Part shown: in pieces, positions 1-5,742 of the stretch | Position numbering within the stretch: position 1 is the stretch's first letter | Layout: every line of letters begins with the position of its first letter | NCBI GenBank assembly: GCA_947460915.1 | Contig: CANHKJ010000203.1 | Location: 1-5,742 of the forward strand | Length of the DNA: 5,742 nucleotides | Direction: 5' to 3' | Source: Verrucomicrobiia bacterium | GTDB lineage: Bacteria > Verrucomicrobiota > Verrucomicrobiia > Verrucomicrobiales > Akkermansiaceae | Notes under the pieces: generated by a model | What the model was told of the DNA's origin: nothing | The model's input: only the letters and a program-made list of their open reading frames with translations | Databases searched by the model: none | Translations under genes and position numbers: made by a program

Positions 1-1720
1 CAGATACCGCGCGAGCTGCATCGAAGATCGCATTGTCTTTTTTCGTGCAACGAATCAAAAAGTGATAAGCACCCAGCGCCTCGAAACATGCATTGAGTGA
101 ACCAATCATCGACAAGGTGCTCTGATCTTTCAGTGCTACGTTTTCTACCATACCCAATGGTGTGAATACTTGCTGTTGTTCTAAGCGTTTCATCAGTGCG
201 ATGAACGCTTGCGGATCATCAGCTAGTGGTGCAGACATCAAGATGTAATGTGGATGCAACAACATCTGATCAGGAAGATCTACACCACCTACGGCATAGC
301 CTTTGCCATGGTACTGCTCACCGGCAGAGAAGCCGTAGAACTGCAATGCGCTAAAGGGATGATCGGGATGATGATCGGGTAGATAGTTTTGCTGATCGAT
401 CAATAACTTCCTGCGCGCCTCATTCCAGTTCGCGCCTGAGATCGCATCAGGCTGCATCGAGTCAAATTGCGGAAACAACAACGATTGAATTTCCGCAATA
501 AAACCCGTGCCTTGATGAGGACGAGCCAAGGACAACATTTTCCCAGGTAGATTGGGTGCTGCTACTTTCATCAAAATCAAAGCAAGAGCACTTTCGCCAC
601 CCCAATCTTTCCACACAAAAGGAATGATAGTTTTTTCATCGGCCATGACGCCGTGGGATAAGAAGCCTTCTCCATTGATCAATGCAGCAAAGGGAATCTC
701 CTTCACATCACGCATCAGGCTCTGACTCAATGCATCATCGCCTAACATCTCCGCCGCAATCATCAGGCTCAAGTAAAACAAACTCGTATCAATGGTGGAA
801 AACTCTGTGCCTCTGTGGCGCTCCAAGGCACCAGCTTCATTGCGACGAACAAAATGTGGCAGTAGTTGATACGGTCCGCGCAATGGCCTCATCACCTCAT
901 AAGCTTTGTGCATCACCGCGCGCGCAAAATCTTTGGTCACGATGCCCTCATCAGCGGCCGCAGCTGTCGCAAGACAAAACAGGCCAGTGGACGATACCGA
1001 ATCAAAGTCCGCATCATCGATATGTGCACGATCTCGCACCAAGCCTGTGCTAGGCGACCAACACACCAGTGCCTTGGCATACGATGCCAGAAAAAACCAT
1101 GTCTCTGGTGTAACGTCGGGCGTGACAATTCTCAGATCGATGCGATCCACATCAATGTCCGCACCAGGTTCTGCGATCCAGTTGCACATTTTCACTCCTT
1201 GCAACTTCGCATAGGGCAGCTCAAACATTTCATCCTGAAAAGTCGGCTGTGAAATCTCTCGCGTCTCACTCCACAAGACTTGATTGCTCGCACTGACCAA
1301 TTCCATTTTCCACTTACCCGTGCCACGCAAGCGTACGCGGATCCCTGTCATCTTCGGCTGAAATGCCGCCTGAATGGGAGCGGGATAAAAAGCAGAACAA
1401 TTCATCACATACTCGGGCATGCGAGCAAGACGAGACATCGAGTGCCACATCCCCGCCCATTCATCAGGATGATTGCCCAAAGTCACGCCAATCTGCCCAC
1501 TCTGCCAACCAATTTTTTTTTCGGCTGGCCCCACAAATCCAAAGTCGGTGCCAATGTTGGTGTAAGAAAGGAAAGGATTCACCCGCTGTCGATCTTGTCG
1601 CCCAGCATCTTGTGGCTCTTCGATCGTATGATAATCATGAAGACACTGCCACAAAATGCGCGACTCCGCATACGCTGCGCAGCAAAGCAAGACCGTGAAA
1701 CATCCTAGCAACTTCTTCAT
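1..1720 (-). CDS. Exported glycoamylase-like (alpha/alpha-barrel) protein, 3' end cut by window edge
   Basis: The frame is open from the ATG at 1720 to the window edge, giving 573 residues with no stop. Residues 1-18 form a Sec signal peptide (MKK, hydrophobic core, cleavage after AYA), so the protein is probably periplasmic or secreted. Residues about 45-200 are beta-rich with alternating hydrophobic strands (for example GIRVRLRG near 127 and IDVDRIDLRI near 189), suggesting a carbohydrate-binding-like sandwich. Residues about 205-560 are helical and carry patterns seen in glycoamylase-like (PF10091) and DUF3131 proteins: STGLVRDR (224-231), FSTIDTSLF (307-315), WKDWGGESALAL (370-381), FYGFSAGE (461-468) and a final G-M-V-E-N with a long helix. 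By family this would be an (alpha/alpha)6 glycoside hydrolase, but substrate and catalytic acids cannot be assigned. Its ATG lies 14 bases after the stop of the upstream membrane-protein gene, so the two are probably co-transcribed. No good ribosome binding site is visible. That it is a real gene is very likely; the family call is moderate. Confidence 0.6.
   Translation of the reverse strand, partial: MKKLLGCFTVLLCCAAYAESRILWQCLHDYHTIEEPQDAGRQDRQRVNPFLSYTNIGTDFGFVGPAEKKIGWQSGQIGVTLGNHPDEWAGMWHSMSRLARMPEYVMNCSAFYPAPIQAAFQPKMTGIRVRLRGTGKWKMELVSASNQVLWSETREISQPTFQDEMFELPYAKLQGVKMCNWIAEPGADIDVDRIDLRIVTPDVTPETWFFLASYAKALVCWSPSTGLVRDRAHIDDADFDSVSSTGLFCLATAAAADEGIVTKDFARAVMHKAYEVMRPLRGPYQLLPHFVRRNEAGALERHRGTEFSTIDTSLFYLSLMIAAEMLGDDALSQSLMRDVKEIPFAALINGEGFLSHGVMADEKTIIPFVWKDWGGESALALILMKVAAPNLPGKMLSLARPHQGTGFIAEIQSLLFPQFDSMQPDAISGANWNEARRKLLIDQQNYLPDHHPDHPFSALQFYGFSAGEQYHGKGYAVGGVDLPDQMLLHPHYILMSAPLADDPQAFIALMKRLEQQQVFTPLGMVENVALKDQSTLSMIGSLNACFEALGAYHFLIRCTKKDNAIFDAARAVS
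1513..1521 (-). repeat. Nine-base homopolymer (A9 on coding strand) inside the glycoamylase-like gene
   Basis: Nine consecutive T on the plus strand read as A9 on the coding strand and encode part of Glu-Lys-Lys-Ile at residues 67-70 of the exported protein. Tracts of this length are prone to polymerase slippage or sequencing indels. In the sequence given the reading frame is intact on both sides. The ThuA gene has a comparable A8 tract at 4045-4052, also in frame. Confidence 0.9.
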
Positions 1721-1734
1721 GAGCTAGCTGACTT

Positions 1735-2628
1735 TTACGGATGCGGCGTACCAGTTTTATCAAAGAGCGATAGGATGAAGTAGAATGCGGCTGTGACTAG
1801 CAAAATCACATCCACGCTCACACGCAAAAAATTCTTGGTGAACTGCGCACGAATACGATTGATCACATACATCAAGGCCGTTGCAATGAGGATGCAGAGA
1901 AAAAACGGATCGAGGGGATTGTCGGAAATGAACTTCATGAACAGCAAACAAAAGAAGCCCAGCACTACCAGCGGTAGGTTCAAAGCCATTTCATCTTCCT
2001 CCGCACTCAATTCATTACTGCCTTTCACCCACAAGTCCACCGCAGTAATGTTGATCACACAAAGCAACCCGAAAGCTAACATGTCGGGAGAAAACATCCG
2101 CGCAAGAGCAAAGGGCTGCTGCAAGTTTAGCAATCCCGTCAGACCCGCTCCCACACCCCAAGCAAAGGCATAGCCTGCTAACAAATTTTTGGAATACGAA
2201 ACACGTTGCTGCGAGGGACTAAAAACCGACAGCAGGAAAAAACCAGCAGTAGCCGCTAAGGGTAAGGTCGCATTAATGATGATCGCCATTTGCAACACAA
2301 ACAACGATAACACAGCGATCATCAAAACAGCAGCGCAAATCGCAATCATAAATTTCTTCTTATGCTTGCGATGAAATTCATGACGCAAGCTTCCCGCTTC
2401 ATTGCTATTCATCTGGCAGTCGAGTAATCGATCCACAGCATATACCACCCACACCACCAATGCCAGCACCCAAGGCAAAAGCCGTTCCACGTAACTCACA
2501 TTCCACTCACGCGCAAAAATATACAACCAAGTCACTGCGACTACGGGGGCATCCAAGCTCAACACATTCGGCCACATCCACCATGGGATGCGAGAATCGT
2601 TCGGAGAGATCGTGCGCTCATTGTTCAA
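1735..2628 (-). CDS. Polytopic membrane protein, UbiA prenyltransferase-like
   Basis: From the TTG at 2628 the product is 297 residues with about nine hydrophobic segments (approximately 26-39, 49-69, 93-113, 114-136, 147-167, 183-201, 215-234, 238-259 and 268-290). It is therefore an inner-membrane protein. The order resembles the UbiA superfamily, whose members transfer prenyl groups in quinone, haem or lipid synthesis. The first Asp motif may be VYAVDRLLD at 62-70, with D66 and D70 three residues apart, followed by a very basic loop at 82-92. The second could be N193 to D198 followed by an acidic EEDE stretch. Neither matches the classical N-D-x-x-D and D-x-x-x-D motifs closely, so enzymatic activity is not certain. 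The start is unresolved: TTG at 2700 gives 24 more, Cys-rich residues, and ATG at 2577 removes the Pro-Trp-Trp preceding the first conserved-looking stretch. I prefer 2628 because it leaves a short ordinary leader. None has a clear ribosome binding site. The gene is probably first in an operon with the exported glycoamylase-like protein and diverges from deoC. Confidence 0.55.
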   Translation of the reverse strand: MNNERTISPNDSRIPWWMWPNVLSLDAPVVAVTWLYIFAREWNVSYVERLLPWVLALVVWVVYAVDRLLDCQMNSNEAGSLRHEFHRKHKKKFMIAICAAVLMIAVLSLFVLQMAIIINATLPLAATAGFFLLSVFSPSQQRVSYSKNLLAGYAFAWGVGAGLTGLLNLQQPFALARMFSPDMLAFGLLCVINITAVDLWVKGSNELSAEEDEMALNLPLVVLGFFCLLFMKFISDNPLDPFFLCILIATALMYVINRIRAQFTKNFLRVSVDVILLVTAAFYFILSLFDKTGTPHP

Positions 2629-2718
2629 GACGAAAAAACATCCGCGACATTCATCAAATGCGCAAGCGAGATCTGCGTGTTTGCCACATTTTCCCTGCAA
2701 AAATCAACGTTTTCTCGC

Positions 2719-2747
2719 TTGGCAGGCCGCTTTTACTAGATCATAGT
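2719..2747 (+). promoter_or_regulatory. Predicted sigma70-type promoter of deoC, between divergent genes
   Basis: TTGGCA at 2719-2724 matches the -35 consensus at five of six bases. CATAGT at 2742-2747 matches the -10 consensus at four of six. The spacer is exactly 17 bases. Transcription would start around 2753-2755, on or next to the deoC ATG at 2754. This fits the absence of any Shine-Dalgarno sequence there and suggests a leaderless mRNA. I found no equally good promoter for the divergent membrane-protein gene in the same interval. Confidence 0.55.
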
Positions 2748-2753
2748 GCTTGC

Positions 2754-3689
2754 ATGTCCGCCACCGTCGTCCCTGCCCTGCGCCGTTTGATTCACGAAGT
2801 CGGACCCGTGGACCACATCGGCATTGAAGAACGCGTCGCCAAATACACCACCCGCAGCATCAAGAAAAACGCGAAACAATTTGCGCTGCGTCTCGCGGTG
2901 ACCATGGTTGATCTCACCACCTTAGAAGGCAAAGATACTCCGGGAAAAGTTGCGTCACTCTGCCAAAAAGCACTTCATCCTTACGATGAAGCACAAGCGC
3001 CAGCGACCGCGGCCGTCTGCGTCTATCCGTCCATGGTTCGCCACGCGCATCGCATACTTCAAGGCAGCTCGGTGAAGATCGCATCGGTCGCCACCGCATT
3101 TCCTTCAGGACAAGCGCCCTTGAAAACACGACTCGCTGAAGTGCGCAGCGCGGTTGCCGATGGAGCAGATGAAATCGACATGGTCATCAATCGCGGTGCC
3201 TTTCTCTGCGGTGAACTCGATCTGGTGCAAGACGAAATTTCCGCCGTCATCGAGGCCTGCGGTGACGCCACCTTAAAAGTCATCTTTGAGACTAGTGAGC
3301 TCGAAACCTATGACAACATCCGCGCGGCATCATTTCTCGCAATGCGTGTCTTGCGCCCTGGCGATTTCATCAAAACCAGCACCGGCAAGACCTCTGCCAA
3401 CGCCACTCTCGGCAACAACCAAGTGATGCTTGAAGCGATCCGCGATCATTTTCTCGCCACCGGAGTCGAGATTGCCATGAAACCCGCTGGCGGCATTCGC
3501 ACGGCCAAACAGGCCATTCAATTTCTCATCGCTGTCAAAGAAACACTCGGCGATTCTTGGCTAAATAACGCGCGTTACCGCTTCGGTGCCTCTGCATTGC
3601 TCAATGATTTGGTGCGCCAACTCGCCAAAGAAGCCACTGGCCACTACCAAGCGCCCTACCATTTCAGCGAAGCTTCCGGCAGCTACTGA
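2754..3689 (+). CDS. deoC: Deoxyribose-phosphate aldolase (DERA, EC 4.1.2.4)
   Basis: The 311-residue product is a class I aldolase that cleaves 2-deoxyribose 5-phosphate to acetaldehyde and glyceraldehyde 3-phosphate in cytoplasmic deoxynucleoside catabolism. The TIM-barrel signatures are all present: VDLTTLEG (52-59), AVCVYPSMV (87-95), DEIDMVINRGAF (139-150), LKVIFETSEL (174-183), FIKTSTGK (205-212) and MKPAGGIRT (242-250). By comparison with the E. coli enzyme, K207 is the Schiff-base lysine, with K243 and D142 completing the active site. At 311 residues it belongs to the longer DERA form, like the human protein, rather than the roughly 259-residue E. coli form. The ATG at 2754 is chosen because the upstream 98 in-frame codons (from 2460) lie antisense to the membrane-protein gene and do not resemble DERA; the promoter also sits directly before 2754. 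It is not embedded in a visible deo operon: the next gene is an exported ThuA-like protein after 84 bases and a possible terminator. The family assignment is near certain. Confidence 0.97.
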   Translation: MSATVVPALRRLIHEVGPVDHIGIEERVAKYTTRSIKKNAKQFALRLAVTMVDLTTLEGKDTPGKVASLCQKALHPYDEAQAPATAAVCVYPSMVRHAHRILQGSSVKIASVATAFPSGQAPLKTRLAEVRSAVADGADEIDMVINRGAFLCGELDLVQDEISAVIEACGDATLKVIFETSELETYDNIRAASFLAMRVLRPGDFIKTSTGKTSANATLGNNQVMLEAIRDHFLATGVEIAMKPAGGIRTAKQAIQFLIAVKETLGDSWLNNARYRFGASALLNDLVRQLAKEATGHYQAPYHFSEASGSY

Positions 3690-3714
3690 TCCATAGCAAC
3701 TGTCTCCATTGCCC

Positions 3715-3735
3715 AATCGCTCTCTGCGGTTTTTT
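3715..3735 (+). terminator. Possible weak intrinsic terminator after deoC
   Basis: A six-base-pair stem (AATCGC with GCGGTT, including one T-G pair) encloses a five-base TCTCT loop and runs straight into a T-tract. It begins 26 bases after the deoC stop. The stem is short and only partly GC, so read-through into the ThuA gene is plausible. Confidence 0.35.
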
Positions 3736-3764
3736 GATAAATGCTAGGTGGCTTTGACGTATTT

Positions 3765-3768
3765 GGGG
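3765..3768 (+). promoter_or_regulatory. Possible ribosome binding site of the ThuA-like gene
   Basis: GGGG lies five bases before the ATG at 3774. It supports this start over the in-frame ATG at 3741, which would place eleven residues ahead of the signal peptide. The match to the Shine-Dalgarno consensus is imperfect. Confidence 0.4.
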
Positions 3769-3773
3769 TTCCT

Positions 3774-4775
3774 ATGAACTCATGCATTTCCCGAATCGTT
3801 CGTTGCTTGCCCGTCGCCGTCTCGCTGCTCTGCGCGGGCCAACTTGAAGCTGCCGAAAAAATCAAAGCGCTCATCGTTGATGGGCAAAACAATCACCAAG
3901 TGTGGCCTAAGTCCACAGTGATGATGAAGCAATACCTCGAAGAAACCGGGCAGTATGAAGTAAGCGTCGAGCGCGTACGTTTTTTGTGGAATTCGGGCCG
4001 AGAAAAAGAATGGTTGCCTCGTGCGGGAGCGCGTGAAGGCGAGGAAAAAAAAGATCCCGTTGCCGATCCTGATTTTAGTCCTGATTTCTCCAAGTATGCT
4101 GTAGTGATCAGTAATTTCGGCTGGAATGCCGCCGGCTGGCCCGAAGCGACACGCAAGAATTTTGAAAAATACATGGCCGAGGGCGGTGCTTTGGTCGTGG
4201 TGCACGCCGCAAACAACAGCTGGCCCGAGTGGCCCGAATTCAACAAAATGATCGGCCTCGGCGGCTGGGGCAATCGCAGCGCCAAAGACGGTCCTTACGT
4301 ATACATCAATGACAAAGGTGAAGTCGTGCGCGATCCGCAGCCCGGCCCCTGCGGCAAGCATGGCCCGCAAAACGAATTTGTTGTGACCATCCGTGACAAA
4401 GAGCACCCCATCACCAAGGGACTGCCCGATTTCTGGATGCACTCGAAAGATGAGTGCTATTCCCATCTGCGTGGCCCCGCCGAAAATCTCACGGTGCTCG
4501 CCACTGCTTGTGACACGCCCGAGCTCCAAAAAGCCGGACGCCACGAACCAATCCTGATGGTCATTCAATACGGCAAAGGTCGCGTCTTTCACACCACACT
4601 CGGCCACGATACCGATGCCTTCGAGGGCGTAGGCTTCATCGAGACCTTCCTGCGCGGCACCGAGTGGGCAGCCACCGGAAAAGTCACCCGCCCTATCCCA
4701 CAAAATTTCCCCACCGCCGAGAAACCCTTGGCTCAAAAATTCGAATACAAAGAAAAATCACAGCCCGTGAAGTAA
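3774..4775 (+). CDS. Exported ThuA-like domain protein
   Basis: The product has 333 residues. Residues 1-26 form a signal peptide (two Arg, hydrophobic core, cleavage after LEA), so it acts outside the cytoplasm. The rest matches the ThuA-like family (PF06283), which has a class I glutamine-amidotransferase-like fold. Visible landmarks are the first strand KALIVDGQNNHQVW (31-44), YAVVISNFG (108-116), the strand-plus-helix block GGALVVVHAANNSW (137-150), HPITKGLPDFWMHSKDECY (211-229) and MVIQYGKGRVFHTTLGHD (262-279). The Cys of true amidotransferases is not in the expected nucleophile position; VHAANNSW occupies it, as is usual in this family. ThuA from Rhizobium takes part in trehalose/maltitol use through keto-sugar intermediates. 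The exported relatives, abundant in Verrucomicrobia and Planctomycetes, are mostly uncharacterised, so a sugar-related role is inference. A Lys/Glu-rich charged segment around 73-106 interrupts the early fold. The gene follows deoC by 84 bases and converges on the DUF1553 gene. Confidence 0.9.
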   Translation: MNSCISRIVRCLPVAVSLLCAGQLEAAEKIKALIVDGQNNHQVWPKSTVMMKQYLEETGQYEVSVERVRFLWNSGREKEWLPRAGAREGEEKKDPVADPDFSPDFSKYAVVISNFGWNAAGWPEATRKNFEKYMAEGGALVVVHAANNSWPEWPEFNKMIGLGGWGNRSAKDGPYVYINDKGEVVRDPQPGPCGKHGPQNEFVVTIRDKEHPITKGLPDFWMHSKDECYSHLRGPAENLTVLATACDTPELQKAGRHEPILMVIQYGKGRVFHTTLGHDTDAFEGVGFIETFLRGTEWAATGKVTRPIPQNFPTAEKPLAQKFEYKEKSQPVK

Positions 4776-4831
4776 CAGCCACTCCGGCTTTTGGAGCGCG
4801 AACAGAGCATCCCAATCGAACGAATGGGGTC

Positions 4832-5742
4832 TCAATCAATGAAGTGAAATTCATTCGCCGCCCACAGCATTTGGATCACGTCAGCCCACGGTGAGACGGA
4901 TGCTGGGGCCGCGGGCACTTCAGAACTGCGAGGAAATTGTTTCTCAAAGTTGCCGATTTCCCGCTCATCACCCTCGGCATGCTCTTTGCCGATGATGCGG
5001 ATTTGCCAATGCGTGCCCCCGTTGTTTTGACCGTTTGGCGCACGATATACGAAATCTATCGCCTCTCCCGCTTGCACGGGAACCCACTCGGTGTTGATCG
5101 CTTGATGTTGTTTCGGCGCAAGCATACCGCCGCTGAGCTTACGCTGATCTTTTGCGTAAACTTCCCAAGCGAGCACATCACCACCATCTTGTGGTTTGCT
5201 GATTTCCCCTTGCATGCGCAACAAACCTGCACCGCTGGCACGCCAACGAATGATCAAAGCATGACCTTGACAAGGGTGACCATGACCAGGGCCAACGCTC
5301 AGCCAAGGAATCGGAGCTTTGGAAAGGTCTGCGCCCGTTTTCCATGCATTGCCCTCAAACATCGGAAACGCTTGCTCGGCACCCAGCACGCCATTTTGAT
5401 CAGGGGCATGGCGGATTTCCCAATGTCCGCCGAGCGGAGCTTGGTAGCTGGCAGCATCGGCCTCACGCACCCAAGCTAGCACGCGCTGAGCCTCTGACTC
5501 GCTCGGTTGGCGCTGGTAGAGTTGTTGGTAGATCCAGTTCACCCGCGCGGCATCGTCCGCACAGGCGACGAAGCCTGGACTCTGCGAAAGACTTTGCGCT
5601 TGACGCTGAACCAGTGGTCCGTTGAGAAAATACAGCGCCTGCTGCGGCACGATGGTTTCCACGCGTTTGCCGCTGTGATGATCGGGATGAGGAAGATCAA
5701 AGGAGACCAATGTCGTGGGCATGTCGTAGCGATCGATGAAGG
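4832..5742 (-). CDS. PSD1/DUF1553 domain protein, C-terminal part (5' end outside window)
   Basis: The visible 302 residues start off-window with FIDRYDMPTT and end at a TGA whose complement begins at 4832. The first 50 residues carry the DUF1553 (PF07587) signature: FDLPHPDHHSGKR (14-26), then TIVPQQALYFLNGPLV (29-44), leading into a helix pair (63-94) with the usual LYQRQPSESE turn. The protein ends with SPWADVIQMLWAANEFHFID, the typical last helix of the family. Between them, about residues 103-255 form a beta-rich, Gly/Trp-rich region (for example ALIIRWRASGAGLLRMQG, 161-178) like a carbohydrate-binding or jelly-roll module. Full-length relatives are large exported proteins of Verrucomicrobia and Planctomycetes, often with a cytochrome-c-like PSCyt1 and a DUF1549 domain in the part missing here. 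Their biochemical function is unknown, with a link to polysaccharide or sulfated-sugar use suspected. The frequently paired DUF1501 gene is not downstream; a convergent ThuA gene is there instead. The family call is strong, the role unknown. Confidence 0.9.
   Translation of the reverse strand, partial: FIDRYDMPTTLVSFDLPHPDHHSGKRVETIVPQQALYFLNGPLVQRQAQSLSQSPGFVACADDAARVNWIYQQLYQRQPSESEAQRVLAWVREADAASYQAPLGGHWEIRHAPDQNGVLGAEQAFPMFEGNAWKTGADLSKAPIPWLSVGPGHGHPCQGHALIIRWRASGAGLLRMQGEISKPQDGGDVLAWEVYAKDQRKLSGGMLAPKQHQAINTEWVPVQAGEAIDFVYRAPNGQNNGGTHWQIRIIGKEHAEGDEREIGNFEKQFPRSSEVPAAPASVSPWADVIQMLWAANEFHFID

Noticed and set aside
682..1708. Several plus-strand open frames of 100-140 codons in the left region
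   Set aside because: The minus strand is continuously open here with a coherent signal peptide and enzyme-like protein. The plus-strand translations are Ser/His/Arg-rich with no domain pattern.
2460..2753. 98 in-frame codons upstream of the chosen deoC start
   Set aside because: They lie antisense to the membrane-protein gene, have low-complexity Ser/Arg/His content unlike DERA, and precede the predicted promoter.
3734..3764. TTGATA as a -35 box of a separate promoter for the ThuA gene
   Set aside because: No acceptable -10 sequence is found 16-18 bases downstream.
3780..4736. A 318-codon open frame on the minus strand opposite the ThuA gene
   Set aside because: It is wholly antisense to a gene with a clear family match and a signal peptide. 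Its translation shows no recognisable domain, so it is a codon-bias shadow.
4777..4792. AGCC-ACTCC-GGCT hairpin with four T after the ThuA stop, as a terminator
   Set aside because: The stem is only four base pairs and the T-tract is short. A competing CTCC/GGAG pairing overlaps it, so I cannot support a terminator between the convergent genes.
4937..5625. Plus-strand open frames opposite the DUF1553 gene
   Set aside because: They are antisense to a well-recognised domain and have no family resemblance or ribosome binding site.
359..5691. A 14-base word, GATGATCGGGATGA, present near 359 and again near 5678
   Set aside because: Both copies encode Pro-Asp-His-type stretches in the same strand orientation of two minus-strand genes. 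With no flanking similarity, chance plus shared residues explains it.

Overview
The window holds five protein-coding genes and no RNA genes, insertion sequences or CRISPR arrays. The gene set suggests a member of the Verrucomicrobia, with Planctomycetes as the alternative. It includes a PSD1/DUF1553 protein, an exported ThuA-like protein and an exported alpha/alpha-barrel glycosidase-like protein, and Shine-Dalgarno sequences are poor or absent. Base composition is moderate, and the leftmost gene looks more AT-rich than deoC and the ThuA gene. This assignment is by family content only; there is no phylogenetic marker in the window.

Left part, minus strand (1-2628 or to 2700): two genes read leftwards and look like one operon. 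The first encodes a polytopic membrane protein resembling the UbiA prenyltransferase superfamily. Its stop codon is 14 bases before the ATG of the second gene. The second gene, cut by the window edge, encodes an exported protein. It has a signal peptide, a beta-rich N-terminal region and a helical region resembling glycoamylase-like/DUF3131 (alpha/alpha) barrels. This gene is open without interruption from 1720 to 1.

Centre, plus strand (2754-4775): deoC, a complete deoxyribose-phosphate aldolase with all three key active-site residues, is transcribed divergently from the membrane-protein gene. A good sigma70-like promoter ends only six bases before its ATG, so the transcript may be leaderless. 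A weak hairpin with a T-tract follows deoC. After it comes an exported ThuA-like protein with its own possible ribosome binding site.

Right part, minus strand (4832-5742): the C-terminal third or so of a PSD1/DUF1553 protein converges on the ThuA gene, with 56 bases between the stop codons. A beta-rich domain of roughly 150 residues appears to be inserted in the DUF1553 domain, ahead of its characteristic last helix.

Taken together, the window is ordinary chromosomal sequence of a polysaccharide- and sugar-degrading bacterium: three exported proteins of carbohydrate-related families, one nucleoside-sugar aldolase and one membrane enzyme candidate. I see no convincing new defence or mobile system. 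The most useful leads are the pairing of the UbiA-like protein with the exported glycosidase-like protein, the degenerate UbiA motifs, the domain insertion in DUF1553 and the possible leaderless deoC mRNA.
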